Shown piece by piece: positions 17,164-25,472 of a stretch of 42,215 nt of DNA; the stretch's first letter is position 1, and each line of letters begins with the position of its first letter. The notes under the pieces were generated by a model, which was not told the DNA's origin, ran no database searches, and saw only the letters and a program-made list of their open reading frames with translations. Where the stretch lies: positions 1 through 42,215 of the forward strand of contig NZ_JAHESE010000046.1 in the NCBI RefSeq assembly GCF_018598175.1, in the 5' to 3' direction. The DNA is from Dawidia cretensis (GTDB taxonomy: Bacteria > Bacteroidota > Bacteroidia > Cytophagales > Cyclobacteriaceae). The position numbers were made by a program, and so were the translations under genes.

Positions 17164-17171
17164 CAAACGTA
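17164..17171 (-). promoter_or_regulatory. Candidate -7 box TACGTTTG for the HAMP kinase gene
   Basis: The minus strand reads TACGTTTG, matching TAnnTTTG. Transcription toward the kinase would start near 17157, leaving a leader of about 158 nt. The box is followed on its upstream side by the dyad at 17173-17209. Confidence 0.45.
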
Positions 17172-17172
17172 T

Positions 17173-17209
17173 GATTTTGATGGAATAACGCCGGTATTCC
17201 ACCGAAATC
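17173..17209. promoter_or_regulatory. Dyad-symmetric candidate operator
   Basis: GATTT-3-TGGAATA-7-TATTCCA-3-AAATC is a 37-base dyad with twelve paired positions and a symmetrical 3-base interruption. It starts 2 bases upstream of the kinase -7 box and would cover the -33 region, the position of a repressor or activator site. Confidence 0.45.
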
Positions 17210-17590
17210 AAACGGATCGACATGATACCCGACCTATCCGCGATGTTGTTTCGATTGGCACCATTTACGTTTGCCGTACACTCCACATTCGTCAGACGGA
17301 CTATTTCGGGCACTACATAATACACAGTTAACACAGGCTTAATATTGGTATATCTTTCGACTTTTTTTTGCCCTGATGTTATACTATTGTTATAATTCGG
17401 CATGTTTTTACTATATATTTAGATCAACTATCCAGGGCACACCACCGTGCCACGTTATTGTTCGCGATCGTTCACATCCATTCTCCATACGAGTTATACG
17501 AATGATGTTTTTCCTACTGCCGCCACCGACAGTAGTCCATTTGATAATTCCACCGTTTTAACGTCGTTCCGAAACGTTACCAGGAAAACT

Positions 17591-18589
17591 ATGAGCCATC
17601 CTTCACAACCAGAAGATTCGTATACAGACAAAGTAAAAGTTACGGAGTATGGCCAGGGCGAGATCGGCCTGTCTGAAAATATCCATCCTGACAGCACACT
17701 GGTATTAAAATACTCGGGGCCGCTCTGCTACGCGCGTGTGCGCGAAGTGCACGTGGATGCCGCCAGCGTAGTCAACATCGTGATCCGCACGAAGGATCGC
17801 GTAAGCGTGCAGATAGCTTCCTCCGAACCGCTGCTGATGTTCTATATCGTACTAAAAGGCGACCTGCAATACGTGACGGGCAAGGGCGTCGCGCGCACGG
17901 CCCGCTTTCATTACAACCTGCTGTACCAACCTTCTCTGCAACAGGATTTTGTATTGGAGAAGAATCGCCAGTACGTGCTGCTGGCAGTCCATTTCCGGCC
18001 GGCGGCCTTGCAGCAATGGGCCGGGCTTCATCCGCTCTATTCACATTTTCTCGAACAGGCTGCTCACCACGAGTCATCGGCGCTTTTTCACCAGGCACGC
18101 GCCGCTTCGCAGGCGTTGGTATACGCTGCTATGAACCTGTTTCGCCGTGCCTCGGTCTTTGATCTGAAGATCATGCGGCAAGTCGCCCTACTCAATGTAC
18201 TGCGGCATGCCGTGATGCCGTTGTTTGAGCCACCCGTTCCCACACACCCCGACTTAAAACCTTCCGACCTGGAGAAGGTCCATACCGCACGTGCCTATAT
18301 ATTCGACCACCTCGACGAAAGTATTTCGGTGCGAATGCTGGCACGCGTCGCCGGCCTGAATGAACGCAAGTTGAAACTGGGTTTTCACACGATGTACCAG
18401 ACCACCATAGGCGGCTTTCTGCGCGAAGAACGCATGCTCCGCGCGCTGGCCTTGTTAAAAGAAAAGAAGATGCCCGTCGCGCGTGTAGCGGCGGCAGTGG
18501 GATATCGGCATGCGCCTAACTTTTCAGACGCCTTCCGGCGGCACTTTGGCCACCCGCCGACGTTGTGCAGCGAGATCAGTCGTTTGTAG
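17591..18589 (+). CDS. AraC family transcriptional regulator
   Basis: This 332-residue protein has an N-terminal ligand or sensor region without clear motif and a C-terminal AraC DNA-binding domain (about residues 230-328): ESISVRMLARVAGLNERKL as the first helix-turn-helix and MPVARVAAAVGYRHAPNFSDAFRRHFG as the second, both canonical. I chose ATG 17591 (MSHPSQPEDS); an upstream frame to 17447 shows no coding character. It is divergent from the HAMP kinase and lies about 100 bases before pta. It may control either, but no binding evidence exists here. Confidence 0.88.
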   Translation: MSHPSQPEDSYTDKVKVTEYGQGEIGLSENIHPDSTLVLKYSGPLCYARVREVHVDAASVVNIVIRTKDRVSVQIASSEPLLMFYIVLKGDLQYVTGKGVARTARFHYNLLYQPSLQQDFVLEKNRQYVLLAVHFRPAALQQWAGLHPLYSHFLEQAAHHESSALFHQARAASQALVYAAMNLFRRASVFDLKIMRQVALLNVLRHAVMPLFEPPVPTHPDLKPSDLEKVHTARAYIFDHLDESISVRMLARVAGLNERKLKLGFHTMYQTTIGGFLREERMLRALALLKEKKMPVARVAAAVGYRHAPNFSDAFRRHFGHPPTLCSEISRL

Positions 18590-18687
18590 CGCGGGGCGAC
18601 AAATGTCAGGTGGCGCGGTGATAAAAGTCAAAAAACGCATTTCCAGTAATTTCATACCTTGGAGCGTTTAAAAGCCACAATCGCCGT

Positions 18688-20796
18688 ATGAATAAGACCA
18701 TCTTCATCGCCTCCGCCGAGCCGTACACGGGCAAATCGGTGATCGCCCTGGGCCTGATCAACATGCTGCTGGCCCGCACCAACAAGATCGGCTACTTCAA
18801 GCCCATCATCCGCCAGACGCCCCCCGGTGAAAAAGAGGTGCACATCGAGACAATTCTCAACCACTTTTCGCTGCCGATCGAATATGCTGACACGCATGCT
18901 TTCAGCGGACAGGAGGTCCTGCGTCGCCTGGAGTCAGAGGGCATGGGTGAGATCATCAACACCATCATCACCAAATACAAGAAGCTGGAAGAGGCCTACG
19001 ATTTTACCGTCATCGAAGGCACCGATTTTCTGGGGGAAGGCCTTGCCTTCGAGTTTGAGATCAACGTATCTGTAGCCAAGAATCTGGGCGCGCCGGTGCT
19101 GATTGTGGTGAGTGGCGAGCGCCGCACAACGGCCCAGGTGGTAACGGCCGCGCTGAACGTGCTGCGCAACTTTGAAAGCCGCGAGTTACAAGTCATCGGC
19201 ATGTTGGTAAACCGTGTACAACCGGAGCAGGTAGACGATGTACGCGAGCTGCTGCGCCTGCAACTGCCAACCGACATGATGCTGGCGGTTATTCCGTGGG
19301 ACAAGAGCCTGCAAAGTCCCACATTGCGCGAGATCAAAGACGCCCTCGACGCCCGCGTGCTCTTTGGCGAAGAGCTTCTATCAAACCAGGCCGACAACTT
19401 TGTGACCGGCGCCATGATGCTGCCCGGCTTCCTTAGCCATATTAAGGACAACGTGCTGATCGTCACTCCGGGGGACCGTGGCGACATCGTGATCGGCGCA
19501 CTCCAGGCCAACCTCTCCTCTACCTATCCGAAGGTAGCAGGCATTGTGCTGACCGCCGGCATCGAGCCGGACGAACCCGTTATCCGTCTGCTGCAGGGGC
19601 TGCAAACAGTGGTGCCGATCATTTCCGTACTGAAAGGTACTTTTGAAACAACCACCATCATCGGCAACATCCACTCGCGGATTACCGCCGACAACAAGCA
19701 GAAGATCACGCTCGCCATCGATACATTTGAAAAATACGTAGACTGGAAAGCGCTGGACGACAAGCTCTATACATTCGAGCCGGAAGGCATTACACCGCAC
19801 ATGTTCCAGTACCAGCTGGTGCGGTCGGCCAAGAGCCAGAAGAAGCATATTGTACTGCCCGAGGGTAACGAAGATCGTATTCTGAAAGCCGCCGCGCGCC
19901 TCATCAAACAGGATGTAGTGGACCTCACGCTGCTGGGCGACCCCGTCGAGATCACGGCGTCCATCCGCCGCCTTGGCCTCGACCTCGATCCCGCCTCGAT
20001 CCGCATCATCAACCCGGCCGACTCCTCGTACTATACCCCCTACGTGGAAACACTGTACGAGCTGCGCAAGGCCAAAAATGTTAACATGGAAATGGCACGC
20101 GACCTGATGACCGACGTCTCTTACTTCGGTACCATGATGGTCTATAAAGGCGACGCCGACGGCATGGTGTCGGGCGCCGTGCATACCACACAGCATACCA
20201 TTCGCCCGGCGCTGCAGTTTATCAAGACCAGGCCGGGTGTGTCCATCGTGTCTTCGGTATTCTTTATGTGTTTGCCCGAGCGTGTGGCCGTCTTTGGCGA
20301 CTGCGCCGTCAACCCCAACCCTACTGCGCCGCAGCTGGCGGAAATCGCCATCTCGTCGGCCGAAAGCAGTGCGCGCTTTGGCATCGAGCCGCGCATTGCC
20401 ATGCTGTCGTATTCCTCGGGCAGCTCGGGCGAAGGCGAAGATGTGGAGCGCGTGCGCGAAGCTACTTTGCTGGTGCGCCAGAAACGCCCCGACCTGAAGA
20501 TCGAAGGACCGATCCAATACGATGCGGCGGTCGATCCACTGGTAGGCAAGCAAAAAATGCCGGGCTCGGAAGTGGCGGGCCGCGCGAGCGTGCTGATCTT
20601 CCCGGACTTAAACACGGGCAACAATACCTACAAGGCCGTACAACGAGAGACCGGCGCGCTGGCCATCGGGCCCATGCTACAAGGGCTGAACAAACCCATC
20701 AACGACCTGAGCCGTGGCTGTACCGTGGACGACATCTTCAACACCGTCGTGATCACGGCCATCCAGTGCCAGGACAACGCGACGGCCGCGGTATAA
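18688..20796 (+). CDS. pta: Phosphate acetyltransferase
   Basis: This 702-residue protein has the long Pta architecture: an N-terminal P-loop/DRTGG regulatory part (SAEPYTGKSVIALGLI at the start; middle segment from about residue 215) and the C-terminal PTA_PTB catalytic domain (about 370-695), with KKHIVLPEGNEDRILKAA, MVSGAVHTTQHTIRPALQ, VFGDCAVNPNPTA and SYSSGSSGEGEDVERV. It converts acetyl-CoA and phosphate to acetyl phosphate and CoA. ackA follows after 26 bases, so the pair forms the ATP-yielding overflow route to acetate. A weak promoter-like TACCTTGG lies about 40 bases upstream. Confidence 0.97.
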   Translation: MNKTIFIASAEPYTGKSVIALGLINMLLARTNKIGYFKPIIRQTPPGEKEVHIETILNHFSLPIEYADTHAFSGQEVLRRLESEGMGEIINTIITKYKKLEEAYDFTVIEGTDFLGEGLAFEFEINVSVAKNLGAPVLIVVSGERRTTAQVVTAALNVLRNFESRELQVIGMLVNRVQPEQVDDVRELLRLQLPTDMMLAVIPWDKSLQSPTLREIKDALDARVLFGEELLSNQADNFVTGAMMLPGFLSHIKDNVLIVTPGDRGDIVIGALQANLSSTYPKVAGIVLTAGIEPDEPVIRLLQGLQTVVPIISVLKGTFETTTIIGNIHSRITADNKQKITLAIDTFEKYVDWKALDDKLYTFEPEGITPHMFQYQLVRSAKSQKKHIVLPEGNEDRILKAAARLIKQDVVDLTLLGDPVEITASIRRLGLDLDPASIRIINPADSSYYTPYVETLYELRKAKNVNMEMARDLMTDVSYFGTMMVYKGDADGMVSGAVHTTQHTIRPALQFIKTRPGVSIVSSVFFMCLPERVAVFGDCAVNPNPTAPQLAEIAISSAESSARFGIEPRIAMLSYSSGSSGEGEDVERVREATLLVRQKRPDLKIEGPIQYDAAVDPLVGKQKMPGSEVAGRASVLIFPDLNTGNNTYKAVQRETGALAIGPMLQGLNKPINDLSRGCTVDDIFNTVVITAIQCQDNATAAV

Positions 20797-20822
20797 CGCC
20801 CATCTTTTAGTTACTTCACAGT

Positions 20823-22019
20823 ATGAATATCCTTGTTATCAACGCGGGCAGCAGCTCGTTAAAATATCAGCTCTTCCGGATGCCTTCTGAAAAGCCCGTC
20901 TGCACGGGCCTCGCAGAGCGCATTGGTAACGAAGACGCGTTTATTCGCCACAAACAGTGGGAAGGAGACGTCGAGAAAGTGACCGAGCGCACGGGTGGCC
21001 TACCGGATCATTACGCCAGTCTCCACGCGGTACTCGCGCTGCTGTCTGCACCAGGTACCGGTGTCATTAGCAGTCCGGAAGATATTGCCGTCGTGGGACA
21101 CCGCGTGGTGCACGGCGGGGAGCAATTTGCCGAACCTGCCATTATCACGCCTGCCGTAAAAGAAACGATCCGCACACTGTTCTCGCTGGCGCCCCTGCAC
21201 AACCCCGCGAACTATACCTGCATCGAGGTAGCGGAGAAAACGTTCCCCCACGCGCGCCAGGTGGCTGTATTCGACACCGCCTTTCACCAGACGATGCCAC
21301 CCCAGGCCTACCGTTACGCGCTGCCCGAGTCATACTACCGCGAGAAGCGCATCCGCGTCTATGGCTTCCATGGCACCAGCCACAAGTACGTAACACAAAA
21401 GTCCATGGCCTGGCTGCAAAAGCCCGACGCCAGGCTGATCAGTATACACCTGGGCAACGGCTGCAGCATGGCCGCGGTGGACAGTGGCCGTTCCGTCGAC
21501 ACCAGCATGGGCTTTGGTCCGCTTGCCGGCCTGATTATGGGCACCCGCTCGGGCGACATCGACCCGTCGGTAGTCTTCCACCTGATGGAAAGCGAAGGCA
21601 AAACCGAGTCCGAGATCAGCGCATTATTAAACAAACAATCCGGCCTCCTGGGCCTGACGGGCACAAACGACATGCGCGACATCCGCAAAGCCGTCCGCGC
21701 CGGCAACGCCCAAGCCGCCCTGGCCTGCGACCTCTACGCCTACCGCGTGCGCAAATACATCGGCGCCTACACGGCCGTACTAAACGGCCTGGACGCCATA
21801 ATCTTCACCGCCGGCGTCGGCGAAAATGACGTAGACATCCGCGAAAGCATCTGCCAGAACCTGGACTACCTGGGCATTCGCCTGGACCCGGAAAAGAACC
21901 GGGCAGCCGCTTCCGGCCTCCGCGCGATCCATGCGTTGGACTCTCGCGTAGCCATTTTGGTGGTTCCTACCAACGAGGAGTTGGAAATTGCCCAACAGTG
22001 TTACCGACTGCCGGCCTAG
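20823..22019 (+). CDS. ackA: Acetate kinase
   Basis: This 398-residue protein has all ASKHA-family acetate kinase signatures: NAGSSSLKYQLF at the start, GHRVVHGGEQFAEP (catalytic His-Arg), FGFHGTSHKYV-like YGFHGTSHKYV, SIHLGNGCSMAAVDSGRSVDTSMG and TAGVGEND. Length is normal. It makes ATP and acetate from acetyl phosphate and ADP, paired with pta. A tRNA gene begins 65 bases after its stop on the same strand, with its own promoter. Confidence 0.98.
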   Translation: MNILVINAGSSSLKYQLFRMPSEKPVCTGLAERIGNEDAFIRHKQWEGDVEKVTERTGGLPDHYASLHAVLALLSAPGTGVISSPEDIAVVGHRVVHGGEQFAEPAIITPAVKETIRTLFSLAPLHNPANYTCIEVAEKTFPHARQVAVFDTAFHQTMPPQAYRYALPESYYREKRIRVYGFHGTSHKYVTQKSMAWLQKPDARLISIHLGNGCSMAAVDSGRSVDTSMGFGPLAGLIMGTRSGDIDPSVVFHLMESEGKTESEISALLNKQSGLLGLTGTNDMRDIRKAVRAGNAQAALACDLYAYRVRKYIGAYTAVLNGLDAIIFTAGVGENDVDIRESICQNLDYLGIRLDPEKNRAAASGLRAIHALDSRVAILVVPTNEELEIAQQCYRLPA

Positions 22020-22066
22020 CCTGAGATTTTTTGAAGCCTGGAGCAATGGTGTCTGCCCAGAGTTAT

Positions 22067-22074
22067 TATCTTTG
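22067..22074 (+). promoter_or_regulatory. Promoter box TATCTTTG for tRNA-Ser
   Basis: TATCTTTG matches TAnnTTTG exactly and ends 10 bases before the tRNA start, so transcription would begin about at 22081. This supports use of this consensus by the organism. Confidence 0.7.
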
Positions 22075-22084
22075 CACCCCGCTC

Positions 22085-22174
22085 GGAGAGATGCCAGAGC
22101 GGTTGAACGGGGCGGTCTCGAAAACCGTTATACCTGCAAGGGTATCCAGGGTTCGAATCCCTGTCTCTCCGCCA
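22085..22174 (+). tRNA. tRNA-Ser (anticodon CGA), CCA encoded
   Basis: The acceptor arm GGAGAGA pairs with TCTCTCC. The anticodon loop CTCGAAA carries CGA (serine, codon UCG). There is a long variable arm typical of class II tRNAs and a T arm CAGGG-TTCGAAT-CCCTG. Discriminator G at 22171 is followed by encoded CCA to 22174. The gene has its own promoter box. Its 3' end is partly duplicated downstream. Confidence 0.96.
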
Positions 22175-22293
22175 AATCAAATGCTGCCCGAAGGGCGGCA
22201 TTTTTTGTTTGTGTCTTGTGAGCGGAGTTTACTCCGGCGAGCAAGGCACAAACAAAAAATGCCGAGGAGCGACAGCGACCAGCATTTGATTTG
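22173..22293. repeat. Long imperfect palindrome next to tRNA-Ser
   Basis: Two nested perfect inverted repeats make a near-perfect palindrome of 121 bases: 22173-22186 with 22280-22293 (14 bp, CAAATCAAATGCTG), and 22197-22213 with 22247-22263 (17 bp, GGCATTTTTTGTTTGTG). The centre has CGGAGT-TT-ACTCCG (22223-22236). Two unpaired stretches of 10 and 16 nt lie between the arms; the left one is itself a small GCCC/GGGC hairpin. It is flanked by tRNA 3'-end sequence on both sides and could form a long hairpin in any read-through transcript or a cruciform in DNA. Confidence 0.85.
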
Positions 22294-22302
22294 AAGCCCA
22301 CC

Positions 22303-22340
22303 CCTCAAGGGATCATGCAAGTAATCCCTGTCTCTCCGCC
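22303..22340 (+). repeat. Decayed partial copy of the tRNA-Ser 3' end
   Basis: Positions 22323-22340 (AATCCCTGTCTCTCCGCC) exactly repeat 22156-22173 of the tRNA. Weaker similarity extends left to about 22303 (CAAGGG...ATC), covering the variable and T arms. The two copies bracket the palindrome with a spacing of 167 bases. This is the arrangement left by integration or insertion at a tRNA 3' end. Confidence 0.7.
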
Positions 22341-22342
22341 CA

Positions 22343-22381
22343 AAAAAAGCCTGCAAATTTTAACAGTTTACTGGCTTTTTG
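22343..22381. terminator. Bidirectional terminator downstream of the tRNA copy
   Basis: AAAAAGCC (22344-22351) pairs with GGCTTTTT (22373-22380). T-runs follow the stem on both strands. It probably was the original tRNA terminator, now displaced by the palindrome, and may also stop leftward transcription. Confidence 0.55.
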
Positions 22382-22530
22382 CGAGTAGTGAAGTGGACAT
22401 CGAACCTAGTCTAGCAGGCGTGTAAATCCTTTAAGAGCAATATTGTCCCGTATTTTGCTGCATGGACATCACAGCTCCGGCTGTTTGTTGTATAACTTCA
22501 GCTGAGTGTTCGCCGCATCACCACCATTAT

Positions 22531-22620
22531 CTACTCTTTGACAATCTTCAGCATTTCGATTTTATCAGATGCTTGAACCATTAGCATGTAGATACCTGGA
22601 GCAAAGGAGCAAATGTCAAG
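22531..22620 (-). pseudogene. Relic of a T9SS type A sorting domain
   Basis: Reading leftward from 22620 to the stop at 22531 gives SVLDICSFAPGIYMLM then VQASDKIEMLKIVKE. This is the classic end of a type A (Por secretion system) C-terminal domain, with the LDI..APGIY strand and the terminal KIVKE. Upstream sequence (above about 22627) loses family character and gives no start codon or long frame. It is therefore the last about 30 codons of a lost secreted protein. A bidirectional terminator lies beyond its stop. Confidence 0.65.
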
Positions 22621-22783
22621 TACTGACCGAAGCAACACACGAAAATAAAACCAACTAAATAGCAGGAAACAGCCTATACCAGACAGCAATTTAGGCGGAA
22701 GTAAAAAAGGTCGGGACGACAGAATCCGAAACCTCCTATATCCGCTCTAACAGCGCTGACTCAAATTCTATAAAAGGGATGGC

Positions 22784-23755
22784 TCATGGCCGATGTTGCA
22801 TTAGCGCATTAATAATCTGCTCCATTGTTAGCGGTAACACGGCAGGAATCAAATAGTATTGTGTATTTCCACCTCCGTCCCAACGGTTGTTCCCCTGGTC
22901 GTCAAGGACGATCTTTCCCGGCTTAAGAGTATACCAGGGCCTGTGCCCGCGGATGGCCACTAATACTGCGGTTTGGTCCCAACTCATGCGGCCCTGCCTA
23001 TCTTCTTCGGCAGCGGAGATACCGATACGAAAGACGTCTTTGACCGGGCTATGGCGAATATCGTCGTTCTTCACCAATGGCAAGCCAGACTTTATCTGCG
23101 CGCCGATCTCATAACCGCTATAGATAACCGGTCGAGGAAAATGCTCAAACGCATAGCGGGCTGCTTTGGCGTCTTCTTCAATGTTAAACTCCAGCCCTTC
23201 GGGAAATTTACCTGCCATGCTGACCATCTGGGTTACTTTTTTGCGAACAAGATCTGTTCCATTGAGTTTCGAATGCTCGTCGGGCGGCGATTGCAACAGG
23301 TTGGCAATATTCGTCAGAAAGCCTACGGTAATGATCGTTACACTGTTGTCCGGTTGTTGGTTCAGAAGCTTGCGGTATAATGCTACGGCGTCAGGAGCTT
23401 CGCTGTTTGATTTTAGCGCGTGCGGATAGTTGGCCAGTAATGTGTCTGACCAGTGCTGAAAATCTTTTGTTTCCACGGCCGCCCCTTTCGGTACGCCGAT
23501 CGGCAAGTCAGGGCGTCTGAAGTATGTGTTCAGTACGTTTAGCACTCCGGCTACTCCTTCGTAGCGTGTGCTCGCGATGGTGGCTAAGATCGTCGCTTCT
23601 CCTTTGTCGGCCATGGCGTGTAGCAGGGTGATGGCTCCAACGTCGTCATAATCAGGGCCCATGTCGGTGTCGAAGATGACGCGAACGGGTTTTTGCTGCG
23701 CAAAGGCGAAACAGTATGCGGCCGCAGCCAGGATGGTGATGATGATCTTTCTCAC
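22784..23755 (-). CDS. Exported nucleoside hydrolase (IUNH family)
   Basis: This 323-residue protein has a signal peptide (VRKIIITILAAAAYCFAFAQ) and the inosine-uridine hydrolase Asp cluster VIFDTDMGPDYDDVGAI (about residues 26-42), which binds calcium and the ribose. Later it has TIITVGFLTNIANLL, the Ca/ribose loop and a C-terminal DQTAVL motif. The enzyme splits nucleosides to ribose and base; substrate range is unknown. I chose GTG 23755, which overlaps the stop of the GMC gene as GTGA and begins the signal peptide; a longer frame to 23893 would overlap GMC coding. It is the last gene of the susC operon. Confidence 0.85.
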   Translation of the reverse strand: MRKIIITILAAAAYCFAFAQQKPVRVIFDTDMGPDYDDVGAITLLHAMADKGEATILATIASTRYEGVAGVLNVLNTYFRRPDLPIGVPKGAAVETKDFQHWSDTLLANYPHALKSNSEAPDAVALYRKLLNQQPDNSVTIITVGFLTNIANLLQSPPDEHSKLNGTDLVRKKVTQMVSMAGKFPEGLEFNIEEDAKAARYAFEHFPRPVIYSGYEIGAQIKSGLPLVKNDDIRHSPVKDVFRIGISAAEEDRQGRMSWDQTAVLVAIRGHRPWYTLKPGKIVLDDQGNNRWDGGGNTQYYLIPAVLPLTMEQIINALMQHRP

Positions 23756-25446
23756 AGGTTCATTTTCTTTAGTTCGCTTATGGCGTAGTCTACAGCGCGT
23801 GCGGTTAGCGCCATGTACGTGAGCGAAGGGTTTTGGCAGGCGTTGGAGGTCATGCAGGCGCCGTCGGTGACGAATACGTTTCGTGCGCCCCATACCTGGT
23901 TGTGGGCGTTCAGGACGGAAGTCTTTGGGTCGCGCCCCATTCGGGCGGTGCCCATTTCGTGAATGCCTAAGCCAGGCGTTGCGCCGTCGTCGTATGCTTC
24001 GACGTTTTTGAAGCCTGCGTTCTCGAGCATTTCGGCGCCCGTCGCCAGAATGTCTTTGAGCATTTCCAGCTCATTAGTTTTATACTCGCAGTCAATCTTT
24101 AGCTGCGGGATGCCCCAGGCATCTTTTTGATCGGGTGACAGCGTCACTTTGTTGTCGCGGTACGGCAAGCACTCCCCCATGCCGTTCATCCAGAGGTCCC
24201 ACACACCAGGCTTCTGCATGGCTTCTTTCAATTGTATACCCAACATGTCACCATCGACGCTACCCTGGCGACGGGAGCCGCCCGCGGCGATGGCATAGCC
24301 ACGAAGGAAGCTCTTTTGTTTGTCGTTGCCGACGTTACGAAAGCGCGGTATATATACCCCGGTGGGCCGCCTGCCGGAATAATATTGGTCCTGGTAGCCG
24401 TCGTGCGACCCTTCAAACCGGGCGCGGTAGTTATGATCCATCAGGTAGTGACCGAGCACGCCGCTGTCGTTGCCGAAGCCGTTGGGGAAACGCGACGAGG
24501 TGGAGTTCAGGAACAGCAGCGTGGTGTTGAGTGTACCGGCATTGACAAAGATGATGCGGGCAAAGTAGTCAGTGGTTTCGTGTGTGAGCGCATCGATGAC
24601 GCGGACGCCTTTAGCTTTTTGCGTGGCATCGTCATAAATAATGGAATGTACAACGGCGTGGGGCCGCAGCGTGAGATTACCGGTTGCCCGCGCGGCGGGC
24701 AGGGTGGCGGAGTTGCTGCTGAAGTAGCCGCTGAAGGGACAGCCGCGGCTGCACAGGTCGCGTGCCTGGCAGGGGCCGCGGTTGCCTATTGCCTTTGTGA
24801 GATTGGCGGTGCGGGAGATGATCAGCTTGCGGTCGGGAAAGGTGCTTTCGATCGATTTTTTTAAATGCTGCTCGATGCAGTTCATGTCCATGGGCGGCAG
24901 GAACTCGCCGTCGGGCAAATGCGGAATGCCGTCGCGATTGCCGGCGATGCCGACGAACTTCTCCACGTAGCTATACCAGGGGGCAATGTCTGCGTAGCGG
25001 ATGGGCCAGTCGATGGCAATGCCTTCACGGGCGTTGGCGGTGAAGTCCAGGTCGCTCCAGCGCTGGGTCCAACGGGCCCAGAGCAATGACTTCCCTCCTA
25101 CCTGGTAACCGCGGATCCAGCTGAACGGTTTTACCTGCTCATAGGGATGCTCGCGGTCTTTTACAAAAAAATGCTCCGTGGCCTCGTTGAATGCATAGCA
25201 CTTACTCACAATGGGATTTTCTTCACGCATGGCTGCCGATAGCTGTCCCCGGTGGGGCAGCTCCCAGGGATCTTTGGTGGCCGTGGTATAGTCCTTGATG
25301 TGCTCGACATTACGGCCGCGCTCAAGTACGAGCGTGCGGAGGCCTTTCTCGCACAGTTCTTTCGCCGCCCAGCCTCCGCTCATACCCGAGCCTATCACGA
25401 TCGCGTCGAACGTGCTGGCTACCTTACCTATACTATTTACATTCAC
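23752..25446 (-). CDS. GMC family FAD-dependent oxidoreductase
   Basis: This protein of about 564 residues has the FAD Rossmann motif GSGMSG near residue 20 and the long GMC middle region. The C-terminal GMC_oxred_C domain carries the active-site pair: His in GIHEMGTARMG and Asn in ACQNPSLTYMAL. Such enzymes in Bacteroidota often oxidise sugars or sugar derivatives, including at C3. I chose GTG 25446 because homologues typically begin shortly before the FAD strand; a TTG at 25479 would add 11 residues and overlap the upstream stop. The upstream gene encodes the sugar isomerase-fold protein, and the nucleoside hydrolase overlaps downstream. Confidence 0.9.
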   Translation of the reverse strand: MNVNSIGKVASTFDAIVIGSGMSGGWAAKELCEKGLRTLVLERGRNVEHIKDYTTATKDPWELPHRGQLSAAMREENPIVSKCYAFNEATEHFFVKDREHPYEQVKPFSWIRGYQVGGKSLLWARWTQRWSDLDFTANAREGIAIDWPIRYADIAPWYSYVEKFVGIAGNRDGIPHLPDGEFLPPMDMNCIEQHLKKSIESTFPDRKLIISRTANLTKAIGNRGPCQARDLCSRGCPFSGYFSSNSATLPAARATGNLTLRPHAVVHSIIYDDATQKAKGVRVIDALTHETTDYFARIIFVNAGTLNTTLLFLNSTSSRFPNGFGNDSGVLGHYLMDHNYRARFEGSHDGYQDQYYSGRRPTGVYIPRFRNVGNDKQKSFLRGYAIAAGGSRRQGSVDGDMLGIQLKEAMQKPGVWDLWMNGMGECLPYRDNKVTLSPDQKDAWGIPQLKIDCEYKTNELEMLKDILATGAEMLENAGFKNVEAYDDGATPGLGIHEMGTARMGRDPKTSVLNAHNQVWGARNVFVTDGACMTSNACQNPSLTYMALTARAVDYAISELKKMNL

Positions 25447-25472
25447 GGACTCCACAATTCCTTTTCTGTTTG

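Larger units (their letters stand above)
16999..17590. other. Intergenic region between divergent kinase and AraC genes
   Basis: This 592-base gap holds a candidate kinase promoter (17164-17171) and an adjoining dyad (17173-17209). A 112-codon minus-strand frame at 17065-17403 has no protein character. No clear promoter box for the AraC gene is seen. Confidence 0.55.

Noticed and set aside
17065-17403. 112-codon minus-strand frame in the kinase-AraC gap
   Set aside because: Composition looks non-coding, and it covers the candidate promoter and dyad of the kinase gene.
19381-20553. 390-codon minus-strand frame
   Set aside because: It is fully antisense to pta, which has all family motifs; it is a shadow of high-GC codon use.
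22173-22340. Integrated plasmid or phage bounded by att sites
   Set aside because: Only 167 bases lie between the tRNA end copies and there is no integrase gene, so at most a remnant or a small non-coding element is supported.
22441-22530. Further coding remnant left of the T9SS relic
   Set aside because: A short minus-strand frame exists but lacks recognisable sorting-domain or catalytic sequence.
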